A stretch of DNA of 64,000 nt from Reticulitermes speratus (taxonomy: Eukaryota > Arthropoda > Insecta > Blattodea > Rhinotermitidae), in NCBI GenBank assembly GCA_021186555.1, contig JAJKFL010000003.1, forward strand, positions 41,126,408-41,190,407, in the 5' to 3' direction. Shown here one piece after another: positions 10,239 to 22,223 of the stretch. The first letter of the stretch is position 1. Each line of letters opens with the position of its first letter. The notes under the pieces are model-generated. The model made no database searches. It was not told where the DNA came from and saw only the letters and a program-made list of their open reading frames with translations. A program made the translations under genes and the position numbers.

Positions 10239-13200
10239 CTGCCAGAAGAGAACGGAGAACACACCAAAATAATAATCGTTGTTATACTGTCCTCCATTTA
10301 TTTGCCAATGGGAAGTTAAGAGGGCACAGAAGTGGTTAGGAGGAGGTTTGTGTGACCAGAGATTCACAGATTTAAAAGGTATGTTAAAACATTTAAATCC
10401 CACTGGTAACAATATGTACCACCTGTTACAGCATTGTAAACTTTGTGTTGTGCTACATAGTGTATTTATGTATTTCATAAGATTTCATAAGAAACATCGA
10501 CTTTTTCCCTAACGAGCATTAACCAGGTGCTGTTTCTAACACACACTGTCTGTATTGTTTGTGAGTTAAAAACTGAGATTTTATAAATATGTGTGTATAT
10601 GTATAATTCAAATTAATTTCAATCTTCAAAGGGTTAATTATATTCTGAATTCAGTTTTTGTTAAAATTTTTCAGTTCAAATAATATTCATTATTTTAAAA
10701 CCTTAACAAGTAAAATATTTACACTGATAAAATCAAGACTGATTTTTATTAATTACTTATATGTTTTTTAATTTGATCCGGATCTTGTGAAAAAAGTATA
10801 AAAATCCTCTTAAGAGCTGCAATAACGAACCCTGTATGTTGGCTACATGAATTGTTTGTGAGCGCGATGGAATTAGACATTGCCTACTATAGTATACAGT
10901 TTAACAAAGACTGATGGACAGGAATGACTATCTTTGTGGATCTGGTCACTGATTTTATAAGACCTTTCATATAAGGTTTACAACAGAGTTTCTTGAAAAT
11001 AAAATATTGTAAATGATATTTCAAGCACAGGGATGCAGACTTCACATTCTGCTAGTCTTTAAATTTCACTGTATCCTATTTGAATAGCAGCTACTAACAC
11101 TATTAAAGTAGCCAACAAAATGTATACATTGCAGAAGATATTCTTATGAAACGTTTCGCGAAGACATAATGAAATTAATGTACACATTTCTGTAAAAGAC
11201 CACTAATGCATACAAATACTTTCAGAACAATCAATTGCTCTAAGGCTCGTGTAACTCCTTTTAAATTCAGTCTCACATTATTTCTTTTGATTTCAAGCTG
11301 CAGTAATAATGACACATATTTTCATTTCCAATGAAATTGTAAATTATCTTGATGGAAATACTATATTACAATATACAATATTTTTGTACAGTATGCCACT
11401 AATGAAATTATTATATTACAGTTTCAATTTGAAACTGAATTTAAATTATGATTTATGTCATATTTACTTTTTCACACTCACATTCTGCCTTTCACACCTT
11501 CGTTCCTTTTTTCAGCCTGCCTACTTTATTTTATAGGGACAGAGGCTTATGGTATCATCATGTCCATGTATGCCTCCCCGACCAAGTTCAGGATCAGCTG
11601 ACAGATGCTTATTAAACATGCCACAAGAATGTAACTAAGCCACCCCACATACGTAATTTTCAGTTTTCTGCCATTAACAATTAGGTCGTGCTGAGAGATT
11701 AAATGAGGCAAATTTAATGCAGTTAGAATTTGTACTAGTCAGCCTCACCACACAGATAGAAGCACCTGTACCAGTACTGGAAGGAAAGTAGTCATCATAC
11801 GTTGTTCCCATAACTGTTTTTGGTAACATGTGAGTCTTGCAATACTTGTTACAGAATTCACATATCTCAATGACTGACACCTTCTTCTGCTCTCTCACTA
11901 AATTGTGACATGTTTCTTATTACTCTTCATTAGAAGTTTCATTGTTTGTTTGAGAGATCAGACTAGGACTGGGGGATGGCATCTTGGGTTTATGACTCTT
12001 GATGCTACTAAAGTAATTTCTGTTTATATAAAGGCAAGTTATAATATGTTTTTGAAATATTACTCTTTTTTTAAATTAAAAGAAATTTCATGATGTGTTT
12101 ATGTTCTCACAATCATGGTTATCAGCCAGGTGTTATTGTTTCAAAACACAATTCAGCAGAAGAAGCAAAGCAAAGGAAAAATGTTAACAATTTGAAGCAA
12201 TATACATATGAGCAAATTGAAGAAACATAACCATGCAAAGAGAAGCAAGCATGAAAGAGAGTACATTCAACTTTCCAGCACAAGATAACAATGGTCCAGT
12301 TTATGTGTGTATGTATATTGACATTTTAATGACTTATTATTGGAAAGTATATACAAGAAAAGCGTGTCTTTTACGTAAATGTATCTACATGTTGCATTCC
12401 AGTCTTCTTGAGTATGCTGTTCAATGTACATACACATAAATTTAAGCCTCAAAGAAAACATTGAATCTCTAAATATTTTTAAGATTTTCTGCCTGGTATT
12501 CATTTATTAGTTTATCAGAGTTAAAAAGTATTCAAAACAAATAATATTAAATTCTCAAGAATTTAATTTAAAAAGTAAAAAAAAAAAAAAAAGTGACAAA
12601 GAATTATACAAAAATGAAACCAGGCAGGCTCTAAAAGGGAACTCTTCTAACATACATACACAAGACCACAGCTAAGAGACAGATAGACAGGTAAACTAAC
12701 AAACTAACAAACAAACAAACAAACAATCATACATACAACATATGCACAGACAGACCTAGTGAAAGGCACCTCTCACTTGAAATTCATTGTAAAGTTTCAA
12801 TTAAAGAATGCAATATATTCATCACTTATAATTATTAACCCATTTCGACAAATTTAATAAGCTTTGCTTCAAAACCACTATTTTGAATATGCTGTGTTCT
12901 TGTAGAACGTTTTAGTCTCAATCTCCCAAAGGCAACTTCAATTTGTAATAACCATATAATGTTATACTATACTAAATTTTTGTTTCTGGACTCTTTATCT
13001 TATATTTACATCTGGGGTGATTGAACTTATGAATATGTGATTTGGTCAACAGAGAGCATATAAATGTGCACTTAAGTGTGAATACTGTTTTAAAATGTGC
13101 GCCAAAGAAACAGCCTGCCTTGAACAGTGCTACAATCCTGTTCTTTTGTGACGCTTTTCACTTTGTCAGAAAAGTTATTTTACATCACAGAACAGATCTG

Positions 13201-16200
13201 TGATGTGTGTATAAATGTTTCACAAATAACGGCTTATACTGATGCTCTAAGTACTGCAAAACCCGTTAGTTACAGCTTATCCAAGAAACTACATTAATGA
13301 ATGCATTAACAACTGTATTAATATTGCTGAAGTACAAAACTTCAGTGTAATAAAATGATAATTCAGCAGGAATGAAAATTGCTTATTTTACATTCATGAG
13401 TATTTAAGTAATAAAGCTGCACCAACATCAATTTAGAAGGTAATACATAAAGCTCTTATATGTGATGAACACTGTACTCATTTTTAACTTGGTCTCCATT
13501 TCTGTCAAGGCACACAGGACAGCAACTTTTAGTTTGAATCAATAACCCCTGTAGATAAAATATATTATAAGATAATTAATTTCTCACTTGTCACATGTTG
13601 CCTTATGCAGGATATCTTGTGTTGAGTCTTATACTCATTAGACAGACCAGCATACCACACAGACCTACCCTTTTCACTCTGCAAGTCAGGACCACAAATC
13701 AAGGAAGTTGATTCAAAGAATAACGCTTCTGAAGGTGCTTGGTTTGAGTTTCGGTCAGGACTTAAATCTATATGGGTGGTTATGATTTTGCTCACTCCAT
13801 CCAGGCAAATGCTGGGATAGGACCTTACATTAGGCCACAAACACTTCCTTTCACACCCTTGCCAGTTGACTTGCCACTCTTATTCAGTCATTCAGCACTA
13901 TATAGCCTGAATTACCGAGTAATTTAAATTGAATTAATTAAATAATTGTTATTTATGTGCTGGCTTAACAGCACAATGGCAAATGATGATGATGATCATC
14001 ATCATGTGCCACTAATCCTTAAATAATTAAGTTGCAATTTTCTGATTGGGTGCCTTTTCCAGTTCATCACTGGGTTGATGTTAACAGGAGAGACACTGCT
14101 TAAGAAATATGCAAAGTCCTTCTGATTCTTACTTGGATTTTTACAATTCGCAGAGCTGTAGTAAGCCAGGGAGGTCTGGGATGGTGTCCTGGTGCGTTTT
14201 TGAGTGTTGGGCTGCCACTCTGGCATTTCTCTTAACAATAATGTAATATACAAGCAAGTGCTGTCAGCTTCCCCTTCCCAGATAAAAGCTGTTTTTTCTC
14301 ACATTAGTATTCCCTATGCATTTGGATATAAGTGCAGTCACCAAGCTCTGCTAAAAAAATTTATCATTCATTACTGGTGGAAAAACCTCCCCATTCCCAA
14401 AACAGTTTGAATGAATGGTCAAATTAGAAGTAACACAGCAATGATCACTGTAATGAATATACAGTATTTATTAGTTCAGCAATTTGATGTTCACATCAGT
14501 AACCCAGGGCTTTAAAACAGTTGCACGTAAAATTAAACATTTTTATTTGTTTTGCAGGGAGTGAGAGAAATATAACAAGGCAGAGGCAGATGTTTGTGTA
14601 TTAACATTTAAGAACACTGAACGTTTAAAAAGATAGGACCATATATCATGTGTAGAGTTTCTAATCTACACTGCTCACACTTGCTGCATAGTTTACTGCT
14701 GCAAATTATATGGGTGTTGAAAATCTTGTACTGGTGAACAGTGCTTTGCATCTGGTGGTATGCAGTACTGGCACTTCCTTTTCTTTAAGTTAAAAATAGG
14801 TTTTATGTAATCTGTTTTGCTTTATAAGTACTACCTCCTTTTCTGCCAAAAGAAAAGTCCTGCTAGTATATAAAACAAGAATTACTTTATTGGACACCAT
14901 TATGCAAGTTCTTCTATTTGGTTTAATATCTGATCATGTTATTGTGAGATCACGCAAACATAACAATGTTTTGTACATTGCATGGTGTTAAGTTTTGTTT
15001 CCATGTTTTTTTCAACGAAAAAGTTTCGTATTGCATATGAAGTTGTGAGAAATTTTCACGAAGTTAAAAAAACCGCTTGTTTACATTTACTTTGATTTCA
15101 GCTATGGTAATACACCTATCAAATAATATAGTATGGGAAAAAATGTGACATGATGTGATGGTTTCTTCTTGTACTAAGTCTATTTAAAATCGTTCTCCCT
15201 ACAAATTAAGCTGCATGTGAAATTACATCACATGCAACTACAGTTTGTTCGAGAATCTGTGAGGCCATACATAATTATGCAAATGGCCAGCTAACTGCTT
15301 CTAATTTAGTTAATACTTTTTTGAATGTAAAAAGACTTAACAATTTAGCCAGCAACAGTTATGAATAGGCCTAGAACAATGTATAATTCTAAAATCATGA
15401 CGTTATTTTTCTGTAAATAAGAAATTTATGGACTCATTCAAGTGGTTCTTTCTCTTTTTAGTATACAAATATTTAATTTTCACATCATATTATGATATAA
15501 GCAACATTTCTTGCATTAAATTGAACTACAATGAAATTCATATGAGATACTTCTCAATCCCACAAACGTTCAACCAAACAAATTAACAGGTTTAACTTTT
15601 ATATTTGCATATACTTTAGTTTCTAAAAACTTACTTTGTTTATAATAGTAACAATGTTTTATAATCAACTATCCATTGTATAATTAGGTTACATCACATT
15701 ATGTGTGATAATTATACAAAGTAGTAATATTCCTGGTTAACATATGTTGTCATTTTTACTTATTCACATAATTAACCTCTGGTTTTAAATCTATAATAAA
15801 ATTTCTATCAAACACACCACAAGATCTGTGTATGGTTGAGTTTGTTTTCACTGCCAACCACAGTTAGTGCTGAATGGGCAATTTTAGGAAACTCCCTTCT
15901 CTTTTTCCATATTGAATGATTCTAAACTGCAGCAAAATTTGAAAAGAGCATAAAAGAATAATAAGGAATGGATCCTTATCTAAAGCCGACCAGAAGTTCA
16001 CTTTATAAAAGGAGGTGAAGCAAAAACATAACTGAATGTATATGTTTGAAAGAGTCCTACATAATTAAATTACCCTGACATTTTGTTACAAGAAAATGAT
16101 ATTTCAGACAGAACATGTGCAAAGTATGAGTTGCCAGAACATGCAATTTCTTCACAAACAGGGTGAAGAAACATCTTGATCTGGTGGCATCCTTTATCAG

Positions 16201-17195
16201 GCTTAAGGAAAAATAATTCAAACTTAAGGCATGTTTTAGTTGAGTGAGAAATACTCCTTGAACAACAGCCCAGAGAGTGGCTATCAAGGTTAGGTTTTTT
16301 GTGATTTTACAAGTCACTTCAGACAAGTTTTATTTCAGTATGTCTGTTATGTTTCTCACAACACTCAGACCACTATGATACATCTGTATGTTCGGTACTA
16401 GTGTCAGAAGACTTGCTCCATGGATAGTTGTAACAATCACTGTTCTGCTATACCCTCCCACGTCACTTATTTCACATACTATGGCGTATAGTTACACTCA
16501 TATGAAATGAACATACTTGTTCAAAACTGATGATGTTTTATTATTTTAAAAATTCTCCAATATTTGAATCAATGTATAAATTTGTCAGAAAGCCTAATAC
16601 TGACAAATCAGCCAGCATAAAGAGTTCTATATATTCAGAAAGACAACAGACTACACGAAGTGCTATGTTAAATAATCCCAATGACAGAATCACTAATTAA
16701 AATTTCTTCTCTTTCTTAGATCCCAAGGAGCAAGATTATTTCCTTAGCATGTAATTTCCCTTTCATATCTCCTTATACAATTCATTGAACACCTCTGGCT
16801 CAGTGAACTCAAATATATCACAGTAATATAAATCTCCAAATTCATGTGCCCGGGGAAATTTATACATTTAAAACATTAATTCTGTACATACTATGTCTAC
16901 TTAAAAAGTTAGTTTCTTGGATTAAACTTTGGGTGTATGTCCACACAAGTCCCCTGTCAATGGATTATTTATTTTACTAAATTAAATATTATTTGTTTCA
17001 ATTAATTACACAATATATAATTTCCACTTCCCACTTCCACTTTCACATTTGTACTACCATGAATGTGATCACGGACCAGTCACTTGTTTGGTTAAACGTC
17101 TTGGATGTTTTCATATGGAGGCACCAAGTAGGAATAGAGGCACTTGAATGAAGTGAGAGAAAGAACAAGACAAAGAAAGATACAGCTTCACTCAC
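10239..17195 (-). other. intron, mostly unique AT-rich sequence
   Basis: A 7-kb intron. It contains a poly-A tract near 12578-12592, an (ACAA)n-like stretch near 12700-12725 and a dispersed repeat at 13600-13860. I recognise nothing else; short open frames here have biased AT composition without motifs and are taken as chance. Confidence 0.75.
13600..13860 (-). repeat. dispersed repeat with GPGRDLNP-type relic frame
   Basis: On the minus strand it reads RSYPSICLDGVSKIITTHI and DLSPDRNSNQAPSEA, a degenerate version of a short, highly repeated insect element whose better copies carry the relic GRDLNPGPPEYEAG. A second diverged copy on the same strand is at 47700-47895 (YYPSSYSKDVKKITKVS, then SGLRFESESSP). 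The peptide is a by-product of a short interspersed repeat, not a gene. Family naming needs a repeat library. Confidence 0.45.
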
Positions 17196-17297
17196 CAACG
17201 CCGGGATATGGCTGCATCCCAGGATAGGCCGCAGCATGTTGTAGTGCGGCCTCTCCGTTTGCCAGACCCTGTGCTGGAATGGACAAGTGGAGCGCAT
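17196..17297 (-). CDS. bru3: CELF/Bruno-like protein, linker exon with alternative tandem acceptor
   Basis: Residues 147-181 in the long form (102 nt). It encodes [28 protein letters not shown], then QPYPGV, and enters Ala by a split codon. The outer acceptor is TTTTATGTAG at 17298-17300. A second acceptor, CATTCCAG ending at 17274, gives a 78-nt exon that starts at 17273 and lacks eight residues; both keep phase 1, so both are productive. The donor is GTTG|GTGAGT at 17195-17194. The segment corresponds to PLQQAYAGVQQYAG of vertebrate CELF4. It is part of the Ala/Gln-rich divergent linker between RRM2 and RRM3. The exon is certain; which acceptor dominates cannot be told from sequence. Confidence 0.9.
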
Positions 17298-17559
17298 CTA
17301 CATAAAAGTTATCTCAGTCCTTAGCCACAACTGATGTGCACAAATATGAACAAGGGGCCCATAGGCAACTCTCAGGCTATACTCCCAGCCACTGTTTTGA
17401 ACTAAAAGAAACTTAATTATCATGGTTTAGCAAATACAAAGTACAATTTGCTTTCCTCATATGTCATAAATGAGTAACAGACATATTATTCTAATGTAAA
17501 GCTGAATGTAGACAAATACTGTATCATAACACTACTTTAAGGGCAACATTAGATGAGTA

Positions 17560-18375
17560 CAGGTAGTTCTCATTTTGTGCTAGGGTTATATTCCTGAAAA
17601 ACGTTGCGCAAATCAAACACAAAATTCCCATTTCAAACAATGTATTTCCTGGAAGTTAGGGGACTGACAACCTCAAACTATATAGTGTATGACTATACCA
17701 CTAGTGGACATACAGGCCTGTAGAGTATATATGTACTCTATATACAATATATATACATTTCTATACTGTATACATACATTTCTATAAAATATATATATTT
17801 ATTTCTAATGCAATACAAATGTAAAGACTCACATCCATAGTTTTTTGGTACGATTCATTCGGATAGGACTGTGGTAGTCTTGCTACACAAAAAAAAAAAA
17901 ACACTTCAGTTCCTGACTTAGCACATGCTTTAATTCTATCAGCATTATCACGAATTGTATGCACGCTACTACGAGCGAGTCTAACATTACGGCATATGTC
18001 AACAATTCGTTCACCTTTTTCAAATCGGCTTATTACGTGCAATTTCTCTACAATATCGATTGTCTGTCGCCGAGGTGATGCAGATTTACATTTCTCACTG
18101 ATATTGGTAAGAAAAGCCAATGCTGTTGAAGTTGAAACTAAATGAACGGCATGATTATATCACCTACGTAATCAATCCATACACGTGACTGATGGCATGA
18201 CAGTGACGTCACTTCCTGCTAGCCTCCTGCAGCAGTTAAGCGCGACCACGAACCGTCTATGCCAAATCGCGTTAAACCGAAAATTATCGCGTAAATTCGA
18301 AAAGCGGTGGAAATTTTCAAGTCATGTTAAAGCGAAATCGCGCAAAACGAAATCGCGTAAAACGAGAAATACCTG
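17560..18375 (-). mobile_element. Tigger/pogo-like DNA transposon remnant
   Basis: Terminal inverted repeats are visible: CAGGTAGTTCTCATTTTG at the left and, at the right on the complement, CAGGTATTTCTCGTTTTACG. Each end is flanked by TA (17558-17559 and 18376-18377), the Tc1/mariner-superfamily target. Inside, on the minus strand, codons at 18120 to about 17910 read SPRRQTIDIVEKLHVISRF, EKGERIVDICRNV and SSVHTIRDNADRIKACAKSG, the CENP-B/psq helix-turn-helix of Tigger/pogo transposases. The DDE catalytic core is missing, so the element is an internally deleted, non-autonomous relic. The terminal TCGCGTAAA-type subrepeats are typical of this family. Confidence 0.85.
17905..18120 (-). pseudogene. 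Tigger transposase N-terminal DNA-binding domain (truncated)
   Basis: About 70 codons from the ATG at 18120 resemble the N-terminal CENP-B/psq-type domain, with RRQTIDIVEKLHVISRFEKG followed by ERIVDICRNVRLARSSVHTI and RDNADRIKACAKSGTE. The similarity stops at a T-run on the minus strand; the frame then continues into AT-rich sequence of no meaning. The protein normally binds the element's own inverted repeats. With no DDE domain it cannot catalyse transposition. Confidence 0.8.
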
Positions 18376-18990
18376 TATTACAAATGGTACAACGCTGAAA
18401 TAAATGTTAGCACTACTTACATGAAGAAACTTGTCACAAACCCAGCATCAAACAAACAAACAAACAAACAAACAAACAAACAGACAGACATGTTTTAATG
18501 GGCCCCACTATTTGACATTTCTGTTGCTCTTGGGAGAATTGAGGTCATTAATCTAAAAACCTTCCTTTAACTTCTGAATGTCATACATTGGGCTGTAACT
18601 GAGAAAGTCCATGTGCTATTAAAATAATGGGATTCAAGTGACAGATATGCAAGCATAAACTGATATTTTTACATAAGCATTTTACACATTAATAAAGTCA
18701 TACTGAAATGCCTGACATTATGAATTCACATTAATAAAAGTATATACATTTCATTTTGACATAATCAGCAGTAACATGTTAATTTATTGAGAGATGTTAA
18801 AAATAAAACTTGTTATTGTATAATTAATTCCTGTTAGCACATACAAAAACAGTCTTCTTCTCTGATGGTAGAAAATTAATGGCAGGTAAACACATTTTGT
18901 AATACAAATGCAGGTTTTATCATTTTTGACCATAAATGAAATGAAAGATGACAGAATATCACTAGTAACAAATTTCACACAACACTATTG

Positions 18991-19007
18991 GGGGGGGGGG
19001 GGGGGGG
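18991..19007. repeat. G homopolymer
   Basis: An uninterrupted run of about 17 G. Similar G or C runs occur at 30640-30658, 42752-42769, 44576-44590, 52316-52328 and 53630-53641. Confidence 0.9.
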
Positions 19008-19117
19008 TGTTGAGAACTGGAAAGAACATGTTGGTAATATTTGTCTTGATTGGATCCCCAAAATAACAAAATATCAGCGCTGAAGAACATGTACAGGAAA
19101 ATCTTAAAGAGGTATAC

Positions 19118-19283
19118 TGTCTTCTGGGATGTGATGCAGAATAGTCTGGTAGAAATTTACCGACATTTTGGTGAGTCTGCTGTCTCCATATTCCATCTGA
19201 CCTGAAGATGATGGCACGTATGTTCCTCCGAAATGTCGGTAAATTTCTACCAGATCACATGTCATCTCATCCTAGAAGACAGC
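19118..19283. repeat. foldback (palindromic) element with hammerhead-like core
   Basis: The left arm reads GTCTTCTGGGATGTGATG, TCTGGTAGAAATTTACCGAC and ATTTTGG; the right arm reads CCTCCGAAATGTCGGTAA, ATTTCTACCAGATCACATG and CATCCTAGAAGAC, its near-complete inverse. CCTGAAGATGATGG lies before CCTCCGAAATGTCGG, giving the family pattern CTGAAGATGG, loop, CCGAAACGTCGG. Confidence 0.8.
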
Positions 19284-20389
19284 ATTCCTACTTGCAACTT
19301 TTGTGAGAGCTTCATATGTCACCATAAAAAAATATATAACATACTGTTGTAAATTAAGATGACACAGTATAGTCCACCAATACCTTCTACTTCCATGTAT
19401 GAATGGTGTGCAAGCTATACTTACATACTCACTCCTCACCTAGTCCCCTTACTTTCAAACATTTCTCATACAAGAAACTCAATTACTATTAAAAATGTAT
19501 CTAAGAAAATAGTCTTTCATTACTTTTATCATAAAGTCAATGAATATTTTAATGTATATGAATAAATGAATGAATGAAAGAATGAATGAATGAATAAAAG
19601 ATGAAATGAATTAACAAAAACAAGCAAATAATCATGTAACTCAAATACATTAATGTGAACTTTCTTTTGACACATATTTTCAAATTCCTACCATAACTGC
19701 TGTAACATTACATTGGACACGCTTATAACAGACAGAGTGACTGGTGTGATTCTGCATCACTGATATGATGCTCCCACTTGTGTGAAAATAAAATAAATGA
19801 TAAATGGAGTCTCAGAATATGATAAGAGTAAATACAGACACCAAAAGTTTCTAATAACACAACAAATCAAAATGTTAATGATTAGATTCAATAAGAGATA
19901 CATGTGAAGGATTTCAGAAGTAAAGTAGCATCACCAAATTAATTCAACAGCTAAATAAATGTTGATATGTACTGCAACCTGTGTTTGGTTACATGTAACC
20001 TGATGCAATTGAATAGAATAAATTTAAGACACTTGAGAAGCAGCCATATTGTCATGCACACTGAAGTAAGATTTTGACTTGTATTTGTATTTCCTGTCAC
20101 ACTATGCATCAAGGTATGATACACATCTACCAGCATTATGCATTTTGAAGACTGCTGTCTTTGGTGTGTGATTCCTCATGCTTCCATTACCAGGGCAGAT
20201 GGATATCTGATTATGGAGGTAGCAGGAACCTCAGAAATGTTGGTACTGTTCCACTAAGAAAGACAAAATTGCATGCATGAAACAATTAAACACACGTTAA
20301 AATTCGGGGTATGCCTGTAACCAATCAGTCCAGAACCTTGTGTCTTCCAGTTTGCTATCTGGGAATAAAAAGATTAGAATACATAGACC

Positions 20390-21070
20390 TATAATTTAGC
20401 ACATTGTTTTATATGGGTGTGAAACTTGGTCTCTCACATTCAGAGAGAAACACAGGCTGAGGGTGTTTGAGAATAGAGTGCTGAGGAAGATATTTGAGCC
20501 CACGAGGGACGAGGTAACATGAAACTGCTGGAGACCACATAATGAGGAGCTTCATGATATGACTTCTCACCAAATATTACTCGGGTGATAAAATCAAGAA
20601 GAATGAGATGGGCGGGGCATAGGAGCTTATGGCAAGTATTGGGGAGAACAGAAATGCGTACAAGATTTTGTTGCCTTGATTTCAGGCTTCTGCCGCGATG
20701 TTGATGAAATCTGTGGTCTTCTGGGTTATTACAAGGCGTCGTGTGGTAATTATTTATTATTTATTATTAAATAATTACCACACAATGCCGTGTAATAACC
20801 GAGAAGACCACAGATTTCAAGATTTTGTTGGCTTGAGTTGATGGAAAGGAATCACTTGGAAGACCTAGAGCAATATATGAAGATATCAAAATGGATCTGA
20901 AAGAAAGAGAATAAGAGGGTTTGAATTGGATTCACCTGGCTTTGGATAGGGACAAGTGGCAGGCTACTGTAAACATGGTAATAAAACTTTGTGTTCCATA
21001 AAATGGAGGGAATTTCTTGACTAGTTGAGCGACTTTTAGCTTCTCAAGAAGGACATTGCTCCATACAATT
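20390..21070 (+). mobile_element. non-LTR retrotransposon 3' end, interrupted by a foldback insertion
   Basis: Plus-strand codons from about 20402 read VLYGCETWSLTFREKHRLR and VFENRVLRKIFEPTRDEVT, then a stop and, in the same frame, HNEELHD. VLYGCETW and ENRVLRKIFGP mark the region after the reverse transcriptase domain of an insect non-LTR element repeated across this window. A foldback element is inserted at 20674-20817. The 3' part resumes at 20818 and ends in the diagnostic TTCTTGACTAGTTGAGCGAC ... CATTGCTCCATAC block shared with 40.3 kb. The copy is 5'-truncated, frameshifted and inactive. Confidence 0.8.
20674..20817. mobile_element. foldback element with 13-bp target-site duplication
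   Basis: A hairpin of two arms of about 50 bp around a short AT loop: GTGGTCTTCTGGGTTATTAC and CGTCGTGTGGTAATTATT pair with AATAATTACCACACAATGCC and GTGTAATAACCGAGAAGACC. It begins with TTTCAGGCTTCTGCCGCGAT, the family terminus seen at 34617 and 57401. CAAGATTTTGTTG occurs immediately before (20661-20673) and after (20818-20830), an exact 13-bp duplication. The middle carrying the CCGAAACGTCGG core is missing in this copy. Confidence 0.85.
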
Positions 21071-21109
21071 AGACAGTTATGGAGTTTGCCTAGTCACCTG
21101 CACATTTAA

Positions 21110-21345
21110 GCTGGGACAGCTTAGCCAGTAAAGCCAGTCACTATGAAGTGGAAAACAGGGGTTCAATTTACATCAGGAGGGAGGGAATCTTTTTACCCTC
21201 CTTGTCATCAATGACACCCGGACTCACCCAGATTTCTAACTATTGTGTAAAGAAGGCCACTCATCTCCATCTAGTGCCAAGGGCTAGAATGTATGCAAAT
21301 TCACCTCCATGCCTTCAATGTGCCATCATGGCATAACGCTTGGAC
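21110..21345 (+). repeat. SINE-like dispersed repeat (copy 1)
   Basis: The head, TTAGCCAGTAAAGCCAGTCA ... GGGGTTCAATTTACATCAGG, resembles a decayed RNA polymerase III B box. The tail, CACTCATCTCCATCTAGTGCC ending CATCATGGCATAAC, is related to the repeat at 23920-24180 on the same strand. No coding potential is inferred for the 62-codon frame inside. Confidence 0.5.
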
Positions 21346-21399
21346 AGAGGGGCAAATTTACATGATGTTCAATAAGTAAGGTTTCCCAAGTGATAAAGA

Positions 21400-21640
21400 T
21401 TAAATAACAAGTCATTACAACGTTAAGTGCAGCTCATTTAGACCACTGAAGTATCATTGTTTTTCAACATAATCCCTATGCTCACTGACACATTTGTTCC
21501 ATCAAGGTATGAACTTGAAAATTTCACCACGGCAGAAGCTAAACTTTTGCATTTGCAACCAACCATCAACAGCCACTTTAACTTCCTCCTTGTGAAATTG
21601 GCGACCTTCCAAGTTCTACTTCAGTGGCCCAAAATCAGTT
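21400..21640 (-). pseudogene. mariner-like transposase C-terminal fossil
   Basis: On the minus strand the sequence decodes, with breaks, to GPLK, then LEGRQFHKEEVKVAVDGWL, then WNKCVSEHRDYVEKQ. These are the C-terminal landmarks of mariner-family transposases (FGPLK, GRQF, KCV...GDYVEK). TTCAATAAGTAAGGTTTCCC next to it at 21369-21388 looks like the element's terminal repeat. No catalytic DDD region is left. Confidence 0.7.
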
Positions 21641-22204
21641 CCTCCGTGCGTGCTGCACTCACATCTGTCCCTCATGTGCTATGTCAACTGTGTGATTATC
21701 ATAATTTATCTGTGTTAAACTATTTTTGAACCTTCTGCACTATATTCTGACTTTCTGCACTCACCTTATGCCATCACCATATACCTTGATCAGTTGGGGT
21801 AAATTCTGATAAGGGAAACATGTTTCACCCACAAAACTGAACTGCACTGTAAATTTCTTTGTGGGACCAAGTTTCCAATATCATTGCTATTGCATATCAA
21901 TTTATCCCCTGAACAGAATCTGCCTGGCTTTTGTGCCACCTATTACATGATAACCTTACTATGCCTATGAAAAAATGAAATGCTTGATTAACACGAAGTT
22001 ACAGCCTAGGGAATTTACTCAGTGATGCCTTATATTTAACTTACCGCCTACACATAATATAGATCAGAGCAAGACATGAATTTGGCCAGGTTAGTTTCTA
22101 TGTAAATTAGTGAAATTTTAAACATCTAAGAGGGACAACCTATACGTACTAAAAAAAGCATTAATATCTTAAACAAGTAACGTAACTTGTTAAATTATAA
22201 TATA

Positions 22205-22223
22205 TGTGTGTGTGTGTGTGTGT
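22205..22223. repeat. (TG)n microsatellite
   Basis: About nine TG units within the intron; on the transcribed strand this is a CA repeat. Confidence 0.85.
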
